Source: Burkholderiales bacterium
Lineage (GTDB): Bacteria; Pseudomonadota; Gammaproteobacteria; Burkholderiales; Burkholderiaceae_C
DNA: 64,000 nt
Assembly (NCBI GenBank): GCA_028868305.1
Contig: JAGWUS010000008.1
Location: 21,412 to 85,411 of the forward strand
Direction: 5' to 3'
Of this stretch, positions 1 through 10,474 are shown piece by piece. The notes beneath the pieces are model-generated. The model was not told where the DNA came from. It ran no database searches and saw nothing but the letters and a program-made list of their open reading frames with translations. The position numbers were made by a program, and so were the translations under genes. Positions within the stretch are counted from its first letter, which is position 1, and each line of letters opens with the position of its first letter.

Positions 1-249
1 AGCTATGAGAGCTGGCATTCTGCTGAACAATCAGCTGGGACAGCTCGGGATACCGCTCGTTTGACCCATAGAGCCTTCAGTCTAGGCGAAGCGGACTTGC
101 AAACACTGATATTGGTTCGGCGACAATCTGTGGACGCAGCGAATGCGGCGGTTGTGGCGCGTACCGATGCACTGCGTGCAAGATACCGACTACTGATTCA
201 GGCCGGGCTTTTATGGGCGCTGGCCCAAAAACCGCTTCCGGAAAATTAG
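1..249 (+). CDS. C-terminal fragment of TolC/CzcC-like outer membrane efflux protein (5' truncated by window)
   Basis: Frame 1 is open from base 1 to the stop at 249; RAFSLGEADLQTLILVRRQSVDAANA...ARYRLLIQAGLLWAL resembles the C-terminal helical part of TolC-family proteins. Confidence 0.6.
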   Translation, partial: SYESWHSAEQSAGTARDTARLTHRAFSLGEADLQTLILVRRQSVDAANAAVVARTDALRARYRLLIQAGLLWALAQKPLPEN

Positions 250-424
250 CTGATTTTGGCAAAACCTCAGGTACGCTCGCCTCAGTTGCGTCCAATCGAT
301 CAGTAGCGCCGGCGTGGTTTATAGCCAAAAGGAAAGACCGTCATTGTGCCCGCTGCAACGATGTTCCACCATGGTTATGCCCTTTTCTATGACAAGCGAC
401 AGGGGAAATCCCGGCCGCCAGCAC

Positions 425-459
425 AAAAAAAGGCCGGGTGCCTTGTGGGCAACCCGGCC
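425..459 (-). terminator. Rho-independent terminator downstream of aceA
   Basis: On minus strand GGCCGGGTTGCCCACAAGGCACCCGGCC followed by TTTTTTT. Confidence 0.85.
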
Positions 460-479
460 GCGATTCCATAGCAGTTAGC

Positions 480-1796
480 TCAGTGGAACTGCTCTTCTTC
501 AGTAGAACCGGTCAGAGCCTTCACAGAAGATGAACCACCCTGGATTACGGTGGTTACGTCGTCGAAGTAACCCACACCTACTTCCTGCTGGTGCGACACG
601 AAGGTGTAACCCTTTTCGCGGGCAGCGAACTCAGGCTCCTGCACCATTTCGGTGTAGTGCTTCATGCCTTCGCCCTGTGCGTAAGCATGGGCAAACTGGA
701 ATGTGTTGAACCAGTTGATGTGGATACCCGCCAGCGTGATGAACTGGTACTTATAGCCCAGTGCAGACAAATCTTCCTGGAAGGAAGCGATCTGCGAATC
801 CGACAGGTTCTTCTTCCAGTTGAAGGAAGGCGAGCAGTTGTAGGACAACAGCTTGCCTGGGCACTCTTTGAGCACGGCCTGAGCGAATTCACGGGCAAAG
901 CCGATATCTGGCACGCCAGTTTCGCACCACACCAGGTCGGCGTAGGGAGCGTAAGCAACGCCACGGCTGATGGACTGCTCCAGGCCGTTCTTGACGCGGT
1001 AGAAACCTTCTTGCGTGCGTTCGCCAGTGATGAAAGGCTTGTCGTTCGCGTCGTAGTCGCTGGTGATCAGGTTGGCAGCTTCTGCATCGGTACGGGCCAA
1101 GATGATGGTGGGCACGCCCATCGTGTCTGCCGCGAAACGTGCAGCGATCAGCTTTTCGATGGCTTCGCGGGTGGGAACGAGCACCTTGCCGCCCATGTGG
1201 CCGCACTTCTTCACGGCAGCCAGTTGGTCTTCAAAGTGAACGCCAGCAGCGCCCGCTGTGATCATGTTCTTCATCAGTTCGAAAGCGTTCAACACGCCAC
1301 CGAAACCGGCTTCCGCATCGGCCACGATGGGCAGAAAGAAGTCGATGAATTCCTTGTCACCGGGGTTGATGCCACGTCCCCACTGGATTTCGTCCGCGCG
1401 CTTGAAGGTGTTGTTGATGCGGCGAACCATGGTGGGAACCGAGTCGTAGGCGTACAGCGACTGGTCGGGGTACATCGTCTCGGAGGTGTTGCCGTCGGCA
1501 GCGACTTGCCAGCCAGACAGGTACACGGCTTCCAGGCCGGCCTTGGCTTGTTGCATGGCTTGACCGGCACTGATCGCGCCAAAGGCATTCACGTAGCCCT
1601 TTTTGGCGCCGCCATTCACCTTGGCCCACAGCTTCTCAGCGCCGTGCTTGGCCAGGGTGTATTCAGGCTGAACGCTGCCGCGCAGACGAACCACGTCAGC
1701 AGCAGAGTAGCCGCGCTTCACACCCTTCCAGCGGGGGTTGGTTGCCCAGTCTTTTTCCAGAGCGGCTATTTGTTGTTCACGGGTCAGTTGAGTCAT
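480..1796 (-). CDS. aceA: Isocitrate lyase
   Basis: 438 aa; [38 protein letters not shown] and [12 protein letters not shown] are isocitrate lyase motifs. Confidence 0.97.
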   Translation of the reverse strand: MTQLTREQQIAALEKDWATNPRWKGVKRGYSAADVVRLRGSVQPEYTLAKHGAEKLWAKVNGGAKKGYVNAFGAISAGQAMQQAKAGLEAVYLSGWQVAADGNTSETMYPDQSLYAYDSVPTMVRRINNTFKRADEIQWGRGINPGDKEFIDFFLPIVADAEAGFGGVLNAFELMKNMITAGAAGVHFEDQLAAVKKCGHMGGKVLVPTREAIEKLIAARFAADTMGVPTIILARTDAEAANLITSDYDANDKPFITGERTQEGFYRVKNGLEQSISRGVAYAPYADLVWCETGVPDIGFAREFAQAVLKECPGKLLSYNCSPSFNWKKNLSDSQIASFQEDLSALGYKYQFITLAGIHINWFNTFQFAHAYAQGEGMKHYTEMVQEPEFAAREKGYTFVSHQQEVGVGYFDDVTTVIQGGSSSVKALTGSTEEEQFH

Positions 1797-1869
1797 GTAA
1801 TCACTCCTAAGTTGAAAAATCGTTCCACTGTTTGCCTATGCAATTCCAGCGCCTGTGTGTGAATTCTAA

Positions 1870-1913
1870 GTCTTATATAAGACCAGAATTACATCTTATG
1901 TCTTATATAAGAC
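1870..1913. promoter_or_regulatory. Two perfect 14-bp palindromes GTCTTATATAAGAC, candidate operator for aceA
   Basis: GTCTTATATAAGAC at 1870-1883 and 1900-1913 (30 bp spacing) plus a half-site ATCTTATG at 1893-1900, in the aceA upstream region. Confidence 0.75.
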
Positions 1914-2042
1914 TTAAATTTTTCTTTTTAAAATCAAACACTTAAATAAGGCAATTTGTAATGTGCAACCTTATTTTTGCAATATGAAAATAACTCAATA
2001 GAAATTGAGGCGAGCTTGCCGCAAAAAAGCAACCCCCGAATG

Positions 2043-2068
2043 CAAAACGAGGCACCAAGGCCTCGTCT
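2043..2068 (-). terminator. Terminator-like hairpin downstream of GABA aminotransferase
   Basis: Minus strand GACGAGGCCTTGGTGCCTCGTTTTGC. Confidence 0.6.
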
Positions 2069-2086
2069 TATGGAGCACTACCAGCG

Positions 2087-3391
2087 TCAGGAAAGTACCT
2101 GGTCCAATATCTCCATGGCTTCCGTAAACACAGTGTCCTCAATCGTCAACGGGAACAGAAATCGAACTACGTTTCCATGCACACCACAGGTGAGCAACAG
2201 CAGCCCCTTCTTGAGCGCCGCCTGCTGCACCTTTTTGGTCATATCAGCATCAGGGGCGCCAGTCTCCGGGTGCACGAACTCACAGGCCACCATAGCACCT
2301 AGCGCCCGAATGTCTCCCATGCAATTGTTACGCTCTTTGGCAGCCTGTAGGTGCTGGGTTAGCCGCTGACCCAATACGTTCGCCCTATCACACAGCCTCT
2401 CTTCATGCATAACATCCAGGACTGCATGTGCTGCCGCTACCGCAAGTGGGTTGCCCGCATAGGTTCCGCCCAATCCACCCGGATTGGGGGCATCCATGAT
2501 CTCTGCGCGCCCCACCACAGCCGACAGCGTAGTGCCCCCAGCCATGCTCTTGGCCATGGTCATGATGTCCGGTGACACACCGTAGTGCTCCATCGCAAAC
2601 ATCTTGCCTGTACGCGCAAAACCGGTCTGCACCTCATCTGCTATCAACAAAATCCCATGCTGGTCGCAAAGTTGACGCAGCCACTGGACCGCTTCCGCCT
2701 GAATGGGATTGAAGCCCCCCTCACCCTGCACTGGCTCAAAAATAATGGCGGCAACACGGCTTGGCTCGATATCGCATTTGAACAACTGCTCCACCGCGCT
2801 CTTGACCTGCGCTAGGTCCGCACAATGGCACGGAAACGGTGCGTGATAGATCTCCGGTGCAAAAGGCCCAAAGCCGGCCTTATAGGGCTGCACCTTACCG
2901 GTGAGAGCCACGGCAAACATGCTGCGGCCATGGAAAGCCCCACCGAACGCGATGACACCACTGCGCTTGGTGTGGGAGCGCGCTATCTTGATTGCATTTT
3001 CAACGGCCTCAGCGCCGGTAGAAAAGAATGCCGTTTTTTTGGCGCCATCGATAGGTGCGATAGCGTTGATGCGTTCGGCCAAAGAAACATACTCCGCATA
3101 GGGCACAACTTGATAACAACTGTGGGTAAACCGCTGTAACTGCGCGGCAATGGCCGCCTGCACCTTGGGATGTACATGCCCAGTGTTCAGCACTGCAATG
3201 CCACCTGCAAAGTCAACGTACCGACGACCTTCAATATCCCAGAACTCAGCGTTCTTGGCATGGTCGATAAAGAAGTCGCCCATCACGGCCACACCGCGTG
3301 GCGTAGCAGCCAGTCGACGTGCGTGCCATTCGGCATTTGTACCAGCGCCAGAGACGGCAGACAGTACGCCCTGATTCAAAACTGCGTTCAT
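2087..3391 (-). CDS. gabT: 4-aminobutyrate--2-oxoglutarate aminotransferase
   Basis: Class III aminotransferase; AIIFEPVQGEGGFNPIQAEAVQWLRQLCDQHGILLIADEVQTGFARTGKMFAMEHYGVSPDIMTMAKSMAGG. Likely start MNAVLNQG. Confidence 0.93.
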   Translation of the reverse strand: MNAVLNQGVLSAVSGAGTNAEWHARRLAATPRGVAVMGDFFIDHAKNAEFWDIEGRRYVDFAGGIAVLNTGHVHPKVQAAIAAQLQRFTHSCYQVVPYAEYVSLAERINAIAPIDGAKKTAFFSTGAEAVENAIKIARSHTKRSGVIAFGGAFHGRSMFAVALTGKVQPYKAGFGPFAPEIYHAPFPCHCADLAQVKSAVEQLFKCDIEPSRVAAIIFEPVQGEGGFNPIQAEAVQWLRQLCDQHGILLIADEVQTGFARTGKMFAMEHYGVSPDIMTMAKSMAGGTTLSAVVGRAEIMDAPNPGGLGGTYAGNPLAVAAAHAVLDVMHEERLCDRANVLGQRLTQHLQAAKERNNCMGDIRALGAMVACEFVHPETGAPDADMTKKVQQAALKKGLLLLTCGVHGNVVRFLFPLTIEDTVFTEAMEILDQVLS

Positions 3392-3441
3392 GTTTTTCCC
3401 TTGTTCAATCAATATTTACCGCTGTCGCATTGATGCCCGCG

Positions 3442-4923
3442 TTACACGGGAGAGTCAATACGGATCCAGGTTGTTTTGGTTTCGGTGTACTTGTCAAAAG
3501 CGTGCAGGGATTTGTCACGCCCTACTCCACTCTGTTTGAAGCCACCAAATGGCACGGTGATGTCATCTTCGTCGTACTGGTTGACGTGCACCGTGCCCGC
3601 CCTCAAGGCCCGCGCCACGCCATGGGCCTTGTTCAGGTCACTGGTCCACACGCCCGCCTGCAGTCCATACACACTGGCGTTCGCCTGCCGCACAACGTCC
3701 GCCGTATCGGTGAAAGAAAGCACCGACAACACAGGGCCGAAAATTTCTTCGCGCGCAACTGTCATCTCCGGTGTGACGCCATCAAAGATGGTGGGCTGTA
3801 CATAGCACCCTCCCGATTCCACCAGTGCCTGCTCACCACCTGCGATCAGTTTGGCGCCTTCGGACTTGCCGCTCTCGATATAACGCATCACCGTACTGAG
3901 TTGAATCTTGTCGACCACCGCACCCATCACCGTATCCGGCTTGGTAGGATCCGCGGGTGCATAGCCCGGCACCAATTTCAGAGCCTTTTCAAGAAAACGC
4001 TCCTTGATACTGGCTTCGACAAATAGCCGTGACGGCGCGTTGCAACTTTCTCCCTGGTTAAAGAAGATGCTGCCCACCGCAGCCTCCACCGCCTTGTCCA
4101 GATTGGGGCAATCCGCAAAAACAATATTGGGAGACTTACCCCCCAACTCAGTCCACGCACGCTTGAGATTGCTTTGACCCGCCATCACGTGGATTTGTTT
4201 ACCCACCCGTGTGGAGCCGGTAAACGCGATGCAATCCACATCCATGTGCAGGGCCAATGGTGAACCCGCTTCCGGGCCGTACCCAGTAACCACATTGAAT
4301 ACACCATCCGGAATTCCTGCCTCCAGTGCAAGCTCGGCGAGACGCAAAGCGGTCAGCGGCGACTTCTCGCTGGGCTTGAGCACGACAGAATTGCCGGCTG
4401 CCAAAGCTGGGGCAATCTTCCATGACGCCATGATCATCGGGTAGTTCCACGGGACGATCACGCCGACCACACCGACTGGTTCTCGGGTGATCAAAGCTAA
4501 AGCGGTGCTGGGTGTAGGCGCGATCTCGTCGTAAATCTTGTCCACCGCCTCGCCATACCAGCGAATGCAGTTGGCCGCGCTATTGACGTCCACAGCGCGC
4601 GCGTACTTGACGGGTTTTCCCATATCGAGCGTTTCCGTCAGGGCCAGTTCCTCGCCATGCTGCTGGATCAAGTCGGCAAACTGCATCATGAGGCGCTTGC
4701 GCTGTGCCGGTGCCTTGCCACTCCAGCGCTTGTCGTCAAATGCTGTGCGTGCCGCTGCGACTGCAGCATCAACATCTGTTGCACCGCATCGCGCAACCTG
4801 GGTCAGAACTCTGCCATCCACTGGAGAGATACATTCAAAATGCTGCCCGTCCGCAGCAGCCACGCGCTTGCCATTGATCAACGCACGGCCATCAAATTTG
4901 GGGGAAATTGTCGACATAGTCAA
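3442..4923 (-). CDS. puuC: NAD(P)-dependent aldehyde dehydrogenase, PuuC-like (gamma-glutamyl-gamma-aminobutyraldehyde dehydrogenase)
   Basis: ALDH motifs TELGGKSPNIVFAD and FFNQGESCNAPSRLF; context of polyamine catabolic genes. Confidence 0.85.
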   Translation of the reverse strand: MTMSTISPKFDGRALINGKRVAAADGQHFECISPVDGRVLTQVARCGATDVDAAVAAARTAFDDKRWSGKAPAQRKRLMMQFADLIQQHGEELALTETLDMGKPVKYARAVDVNSAANCIRWYGEAVDKIYDEIAPTPSTALALITREPVGVVGVIVPWNYPMIMASWKIAPALAAGNSVVLKPSEKSPLTALRLAELALEAGIPDGVFNVVTGYGPEAGSPLALHMDVDCIAFTGSTRVGKQIHVMAGQSNLKRAWTELGGKSPNIVFADCPNLDKAVEAAVGSIFFNQGESCNAPSRLFVEASIKERFLEKALKLVPGYAPADPTKPDTVMGAVVDKIQLSTVMRYIESGKSEGAKLIAGGEQALVESGGCYVQPTIFDGVTPEMTVAREEIFGPVLSVLSFTDTADVVRQANASVYGLQAGVWTSDLNKAHGVARALRAGTVHVNQYDEDDITVPFGGFKQSGVGRDKSLHAFDKYTETKTTWIRIDSPV

Positions 4924-5002
4924 AACTCACTTTTTTACTGAAGAGCGCCTAGTGGACTGTCTCTGCATTGCACAAATGGCACCATTGCCAGGCTCAAATA
5001 CA

Positions 5003-5029
5003 AACGGGGCGGCATTGCTGCCACCCCGT
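5003..5029 (-). terminator. GC-rich hairpin between porin-like gene and puuC (terminator or attenuator/processing element)
   Basis: Minus strand ACGGGGTGGCAGCAATGCCGCCCCGTTTG. Confidence 0.5.
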
Positions 5030-5058
5030 CGAAATTAAGGAGCCGGAATCTCAAATAG

Positions 5059-6363
5059 TTAGAACGACAGGACCACTGAAGTCCCAATAAATTTCTTGCT
5101 CTTTGTCAGGATTCCGTTGGCATCGGTGAAGTTGTTTCCAGTGGATTCATCCATGCGGTACTCAAGTTTCCATTGCGTATTTGCATTAATCTGATAATTG
5201 GTTCCCAAACTAAGCCGAGTCAAATTTGCACCTTGATTGGGATCCGTCGCAAAGCCACTCGCATCCAATTCTGCACCTAATCCGATATCTGGACTTCCAC
5301 CGTTATAGGCATAGGTACCACCACCGTTCTTCCTATTTTCGATCATATCTGCGCGGGCTAGCAATTGCAGACGCGGTGTCAACTTGTAACCCACCAATGT
5401 TGAAACACCTGTCCACCCAGCGTCCCCCCCATTCGAAGCAGCATTCCGCTGCGAGCCGAATGACAGTTGACCGTTGAAGGCCCAGTCTCCGTGGGTATAG
5501 CCACCATCCAATGCCATAACGCTGAAATTACGGTTGACAGATCCATGATTGCCGGAGAATCCAACGTAGGCATATTCGTTAATAAACCAGTCTGCTCGAT
5601 AGACAAGAGCGATTGACCTCGTATTCGAATTATTCGCAGCACTAGACAGTGCAGTTTTCAAAGATGGCGTAGTGTCATAGGCCGCAGCATCTACGTTACC
5701 GACCATCCACTTGAATACGTATTTCCCGTTATCCAGCGTATGTGCCATTCCAAGCCCACTGTAAGCCGTTGCACCCAACAATTCGAACAGCGCATTGTGC
5801 GTAATAAGTTGATTGCCCAATAATGCACTAGAGTTGGCAAAGTAGAACTCATACCCTTGCCAGTCCGGGATCAGCCCGCCAATCAAACGTGTCTGCTTTG
5901 AGAGTGGAACTGATATCGAGGCCTCATGCACAGGGGCAGTGGCGCCAGGCACCAAACGCAGAGTCCAATCAACGCCCTCGCCATCCTGACTTTCCTTTGT
6001 AAACTGCAACATTGCAACTTCATCCAAATTTCCGGCGGAAGCAGCAAATGTATGTTCACGCTTCAGGTCGTCGTATTTGAATGCTGCTTCGATGGTGCCA
6101 TTGATCTTGACTCCCTTCAATCCAGCCTTCTCATTTGTATCCTCCGCCAACTCCAATTTCTGTTCCAGACGATTGACCTGCTGCTCCAATGACGTGTTCT
6201 CTGCCTTGGTGTTCATGGCCTCGACCTTTTGCTGCAGAGACTGCAATTGTGCTTTCAGTGCAGAAATTTCCTTCTGCAAATCAGCAGCAGACTGAGCCTG
6301 CGCACTGACCCAGGGCAATGCACTTGCGAGCGCGACTACGATTAATTTTCTTTGAAAGCTCAT
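5059..6363 (-). CDS. Porin-like outer membrane beta-barrel protein with N-terminal coiled coil
   Basis: Signal peptide MSFQRKLIVVALASALPWVSAQAQ, coiled coil LQKEISALKAQLQSLQQKVEAM, alternating aromatic beta-strand pattern and terminal phenylalanine (SVVLSF). Confidence 0.75.
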   Translation of the reverse strand: MSFQRKLIVVALASALPWVSAQAQSAADLQKEISALKAQLQSLQQKVEAMNTKAENTSLEQQVNRLEQKLELAEDTNEKAGLKGVKINGTIEAAFKYDDLKREHTFAASAGNLDEVAMLQFTKESQDGEGVDWTLRLVPGATAPVHEASISVPLSKQTRLIGGLIPDWQGYEFYFANSSALLGNQLITHNALFELLGATAYSGLGMAHTLDNGKYVFKWMVGNVDAAAYDTTPSLKTALSSAANNSNTRSIALVYRADWFINEYAYVGFSGNHGSVNRNFSVMALDGGYTHGDWAFNGQLSFGSQRNAASNGGDAGWTGVSTLVGYKLTPRLQLLARADMIENRKNGGGTYAYNGGSPDIGLGAELDASGFATDPNQGANLTRLSLGTNYQINANTQWKLEYRMDESTGNNFTDANGILTKSKKFIGTSVVLSF

Positions 6364-6408
6364 CTCATACTCCTGATTTAAATCGAAACCACACAAAACG
6401 ATACCCAC

Positions 6409-7248
6409 TTAACTTGCTCTGTAGGCCGCTGCCATTTCCTGCGCCCGTCTGCGCTCGGCACGCGCCATCATCACGCTGGCAGTAAGAACCCCCATACTGA
6501 CCACCGCCACCGTCAGGGTTGCAACCGTATTGACGCTGGGACTCAACCCCAGTCGAGCCCGGCTGAAAATCGTGATCGGCATGGTCGTCGAGCCCGGTCC
6601 TGATAGAAAGGCAGACAACACAACATCATCCAATGACAAGGTAAAGGTCAACAACCACGCTGAGCCAATCGCCTGAGAAATCAAAGGCAAAGTCACCAGA
6701 AAAAACACTTGTAACGGCCGGCAACCCAAGTCTTGCGCGGCCTCTTCCAGTTGCGGGCTCATTTCTTGCAAACGCGACAGCACAACCACCGTTGCATACG
6801 CCATGCCCAGCAGCGTATGTCCAAGCCAAATGGTTCCAAAGCCGCGTTCTGGGAATCCGAACGCACGTTGCACAGAAACCAGCATCAAAAGCAACGAGAG
6901 ACCAATGATTACCTCTGGCATGACCAGCGGCGAATTCACCATGCCAGCAAACAATGTCCGCCCAGGAAAACGCTTGAACCGGTGCAGAGATAACGCAGCC
7001 AGCGTGCCCAGAATCACCGATGAACATGCCGTCAGGAATGCAATTTCCAGTGAGAGCTTGAAACCAGAGATGATCTCTGCATCTTGGGCCAACGCCACGT
7101 ACCATCGCAGAGACCAACCGCCCCAGCTAGTCACCAGCGGACTGGCATTGAAGCTCAACACAATCAGGGTAATGATGGGCAGGTAGAGGAACAGGAACAC
7201 CGCAGCCATCCAGACGCGGGAGGTAGTGCGACCAGCATTGAAACTCAT
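6409..7248 (-). CDS. potI: Polyamine ABC transporter permease (PotI/YdcV type)
   Basis: Binding-protein-dependent permease with EAAQDLGCRPLQVFFLVTLPLI motif. Confidence 0.9.
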   Translation of the reverse strand: MSFNAGRTTSRVWMAAVFLFLYLPIITLIVLSFNASPLVTSWGGWSLRWYVALAQDAEIISGFKLSLEIAFLTACSSVILGTLAALSLHRFKRFPGRTLFAGMVNSPLVMPEVIIGLSLLLMLVSVQRAFGFPERGFGTIWLGHTLLGMAYATVVVLSRLQEMSPQLEEAAQDLGCRPLQVFFLVTLPLISQAIGSAWLLTFTLSLDDVVLSAFLSGPGSTTMPITIFSRARLGLSPSVNTVATLTVAVVSMGVLTASVMMARAERRRAQEMAAAYRAS

Positions 7249-8168
7249 GCCCGTCCCCCTGCTGTGCTTTCGGCCTGGTATTTGTTGAATAACGCCAACG
7301 GCACAATGATGAGTAACACCATCACAACGGCCACCGTTGCTGCCATAGGCCAGTCGTTATTGCTGAAGAACTCATCCCATAGCACCCGACCGATCATCAG
7401 GGTCTGGGGGCCACCCAGCAGTTCAGGGATCACGAACTCACCCACGCACGGAATGAAAACGAGCATGGAGCCAGCAATGATTCCGCTCTTGGACAACGGA
7501 ACCGTGATACGCCAGAAGGCCTGCCAGGGCGTTGCACCAAGGTCTAGCGCAGCCTCCAGCAGACGCAAATCCATCTTTACCAAATTGGCGTACAGAGGAA
7601 GAATCATGAAAGGCACATAGGTGTAGACCATGCCAAGCACCAGAGAAAATGGTGTGTTCATCATCTTCACGGGTTCTGAGATCAGCCCCATGGCCATGGC
7701 GGCATTGTTAAAAACGCCGCTATCGGCCAACAACATCTTCCAGGCATAAACACGCAGCAGGAAAGACGTCCAGAAAGGCAGCATGACCAGCATAAGCAAT
7801 GCTGGGCGCTTGTCCGCCGGACTTCTGGCCATGAAATAGGCAAACGGATATGCAATCAGCAGGCAGATGGCCGTGGTTATGGCTGCAAACTTTATGGAAA
7901 CCAGGTATGTCTGGATATAAAGTGAATCTTCCAGCAGGCTGTAGTAATTGCCCAGCCTTAGCTGCAGAGTGATGACACCGTCAGCCCAGGTCAGGATGTC
8001 CTTGAAGAAGACCGTGTCCATTTCTGACAGGCTGATCTTAAAAACCACCAGAAACGGCAACAGAAACACCGTCAGAAGAAACAACATGGGCACAGTGATG
8101 ACAGCCGTGCGCCCCCAGCTTCCGGTGAGCTTGGCGTACAAGTTTCCGTGGATAGCAGATGTCGTCAT
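7245..8168 (-). CDS. potH: Polyamine ABC transporter permease (PotH type)
   Basis: EAALDLGATPWQAFWRITVPLS motif; 4-bp overlap with potI. Confidence 0.9.
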   Translation of the reverse strand: MTTSAIHGNLYAKLTGSWGRTAVITVPMLFLLTVFLLPFLVVFKISLSEMDTVFFKDILTWADGVITLQLRLGNYYSLLEDSLYIQTYLVSIKFAAITTAICLLIAYPFAYFMARSPADKRPALLMLVMLPFWTSFLLRVYAWKMLLADSGVFNNAAMAMGLISEPVKMMNTPFSLVLGMVYTYVPFMILPLYANLVKMDLRLLEAALDLGATPWQAFWRITVPLSKSGIIAGSMLVFIPCVGEFVIPELLGGPQTLMIGRVLWDEFFSNNDWPMAATVAVVMVLLIIVPLALFNKYQAESTAGGRA

Positions 8169-8175
8169 AGTGCCA

Positions 8176-9330
8176 TTACCGAGTCAAAACCACGACGTCG
8201 CTACCCCACCACCAAACATAAACCTTGTCGCCCCAAGTCAGGTGGGACGGGTCATGCCGAGCGGCATTGGTTTGTGTCACTTTGACAATGGTGCCACTGG
8301 CTAGCTTGACGTGGTAAGTGGTCAGACTACCAAGGTAAGCCAGGTCTTGGATAACGCCTTCCACCACGTTGCAACCCACTTCAGCTGGCGACTCCCGCTC
8401 GCTGTCAGCAGGCGCCGATTTTTGAATCGACATTTTTTCTGGACGTATGCCCACGTGCACATCCATGCCCAAAGTCCCCGTGATCCCGTGGCTCACATAA
8501 TGCCTGCAATCGGCAGACGCAATCACCACGTGGTCGGGCTGGTCTACCTCCAACGTGCCCTTGAACAGATTGACGCTGCCAATGAAGTCGGCCACGAAGC
8601 GGCAGTTGGGTGTTTCATAGATCTCGGCAGGCTTTCCAATCTGCAGAATCTTGCCTTCACTCATCACACCGATGCGTGTGGCCATGGTCATGGCCTCTTC
8701 CTGGTCATGCGTCACCATGACACATGTCACTCCCACCTGCTCGATGATGCCGACCAGCTCCAGTTGGGTGCGTTGGCGCAACTTGGCATCCAGTGCCCCC
8801 AGGGGCTCATCCAGCAATAACAGCTTGGGACGCTTTGCAAGGCTGCGTGCCAATGCCACTCGCTGCTGCTGCCCTCCAGACAACTGGTGTGGCTTGCGCT
8901 TGGCATAAGGCTTGAGCTGCACCAGTTCCAGCATCTGCTCCACACGTTCCTGAATCTGGTCCTTGGGCATGGCATCGCGGCGCAGGCCAAACGCAATGTT
9001 GTCCCACACCGTCAGGTGCGGAAAAAGCGCATAGCTCTGAAACATCATATTGATGGGCCGCTCATATGGCGCCAACCCCACAATGTCCTGGCCCGCGAGC
9101 AAGATCTGACCGGAGGTGGGAGTTTCGAACCCCGCCAGCATCCGTAACAAGGTGGACTTTCCACAACCTGAAGACCCCAGCAGGGCAAAAATTTCACCCT
9201 GCTGGATGTCCAGCGAAACCTCGTCTACAGCAAACACCTCGTCAAATTTCTTGACGATCCGCTTGATCTGCAGAAAAGGCGCATTGTTGCCTGTCGCCTT
9301 GTCGGGCTTTGCATTCGGTTGATTTGCCAC
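8176..9330 (-). CDS. potG: Polyamine ABC transporter ATP-binding protein
   Basis: Walker A GSSGCGKST, signature LSGGQQQRVALARSLA, Walker B LLLLDEPLGALDAKLR; TOBE-like C-terminus. Confidence 0.93.
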   Translation of the reverse strand: MANQPNAKPDKATGNNAPFLQIKRIVKKFDEVFAVDEVSLDIQQGEIFALLGSSGCGKSTLLRMLAGFETPTSGQILLAGQDIVGLAPYERPINMMFQSYALFPHLTVWDNIAFGLRRDAMPKDQIQERVEQMLELVQLKPYAKRKPHQLSGGQQQRVALARSLAKRPKLLLLDEPLGALDAKLRQRTQLELVGIIEQVGVTCVMVTHDQEEAMTMATRIGVMSEGKILQIGKPAEIYETPNCRFVADFIGSVNLFKGTLEVDQPDHVVIASADCRHYVSHGITGTLGMDVHVGIRPEKMSIQKSAPADSERESPAEVGCNVVEGVIQDLAYLGSLTTYHVKLASGTIVKVTQTNAARHDPSHLTWGDKVYVWWWGSDVVVLTR

Positions 9331-9370
9331 CAGAAAATCCTTTGCTGCGAGTTAATCCAGTCGTACCGAT

Positions 9371-10474
9371 TTACAGACCCGTCTTGAAACCGGTGTAGGC
9401 ACGAGTAGCCAGCCGGCGAACATCGTTGGTCAGTGCCTTGGGCGCCACCATGACAGCCATCTCTGGACCAGTCGGGAAAACCGATGGATTCTTGGCAACA
9501 TCCGGATTGATGAACTTGCGTGACTCCTTGTTGGGATTCGCATAATTCACCTTATTGGTCAGCGACGCATGCACTTCGGGGCGCAAGATGTAGTTGATAA
9601 AGGCGTGCGCGTTCTTGGGATGTGGTGCATCTACCGGAATAGCCATCATGTCAAAGAACAGTACGCCACCATTTTTTGGCACAAACGCCACAATATCCTG
9701 GCCCGTCTTGCCTTCTATGGCACGCTTGCGCGCGATGTTGATATCTCCATTCCAGCCCAGCGCCATGCAGATGGAGCCACCGGCCATATCGTTAATGTAG
9801 CCAGACGAACTGAACAAGGTCACGTAGGGACGAACAGATTTAAGCAGTGCACTGGCCGCCTGATAATCCGCAGGATTCTTGCTGAAAGGGTCTTTTCCCA
9901 GGTAGTGCAAAGCCGCCGGCAACACTTCCGTTGCGCTGTCCAGAACGGACACGCCGCAAGTCTTGAGCTTGCTGATGTATTTGGGATTGAAAAACAGTTC
10001 CCAGACATTGGCTGGCATGGGCTCACCGCCAAGGGCCGCCTTGACGCGGGCAGTATTGACACCAATGGTGGTGTAACCCCAGAGCCAGTTCACCAGATGG
10101 GCATTGCCGGGATCGATGTTGGCGATCTGGGCCTGAATATCGGGATCGAGGTTCTTCAGGTTCGGCAACTGCGATTTATCTAGCTTCGTCAGCAACCCAC
10201 CATCAATCTGAAGTCGTGCAAACGTGGATGATGGCACGACGATGTCGTACCCGGTCTTGCCTGCAACGAGTTTGGCATGAAGAATTTCGTTGTTGTCATA
10301 GGTGTCATAGCGCACCTTGATGCCAGTTTCTTTTTCAAAGTTGGCAATGGTGTCATCGGCGATGTAATCAGACCAGTTGTAGATATTGAGGACTTTTTCC
10401 TCCTGGGCCACGGCAGACGTCGCCGCAAACGACATCAAACCCGCAACGGCCAACCCACCAAGGAGTTTGCTCAT
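9371..10474 (-). CDS. potF: Periplasmic putrescine/spermidine-binding protein
   Basis: VLNIYNWSDYIADDTIANFEKETGIKVRYDTYDNNEILHAKL is typical of PotF/PotD; signal peptide present. Confidence 0.92.
   Translation of the reverse strand: MSKLLGGLAVAGLMSFAATSAVAQEEKVLNIYNWSDYIADDTIANFEKETGIKVRYDTYDNNEILHAKLVAGKTGYDIVVPSSTFARLQIDGGLLTKLDKSQLPNLKNLDPDIQAQIANIDPGNAHLVNWLWGYTTIGVNTARVKAALGGEPMPANVWELFFNPKYISKLKTCGVSVLDSATEVLPAALHYLGKDPFSKNPADYQAASALLKSVRPYVTLFSSSGYINDMAGGSICMALGWNGDINIARKRAIEGKTGQDIVAFVPKNGGVLFFDMMAIPVDAPHPKNAHAFINYILRPEVHASLTNKVNYANPNKESRKFINPDVAKNPSVFPTGPEMAVMVAPKALTNDVRRLATRAYTGFKTGL

Noticed and set aside
591-1862. 423-aa ORF antisense to aceA
   Set aside because: Shadow ORF opposite a well-conserved isocitrate lyase gene; composition typical of antisense GC-rich frames, no recognisable domain.
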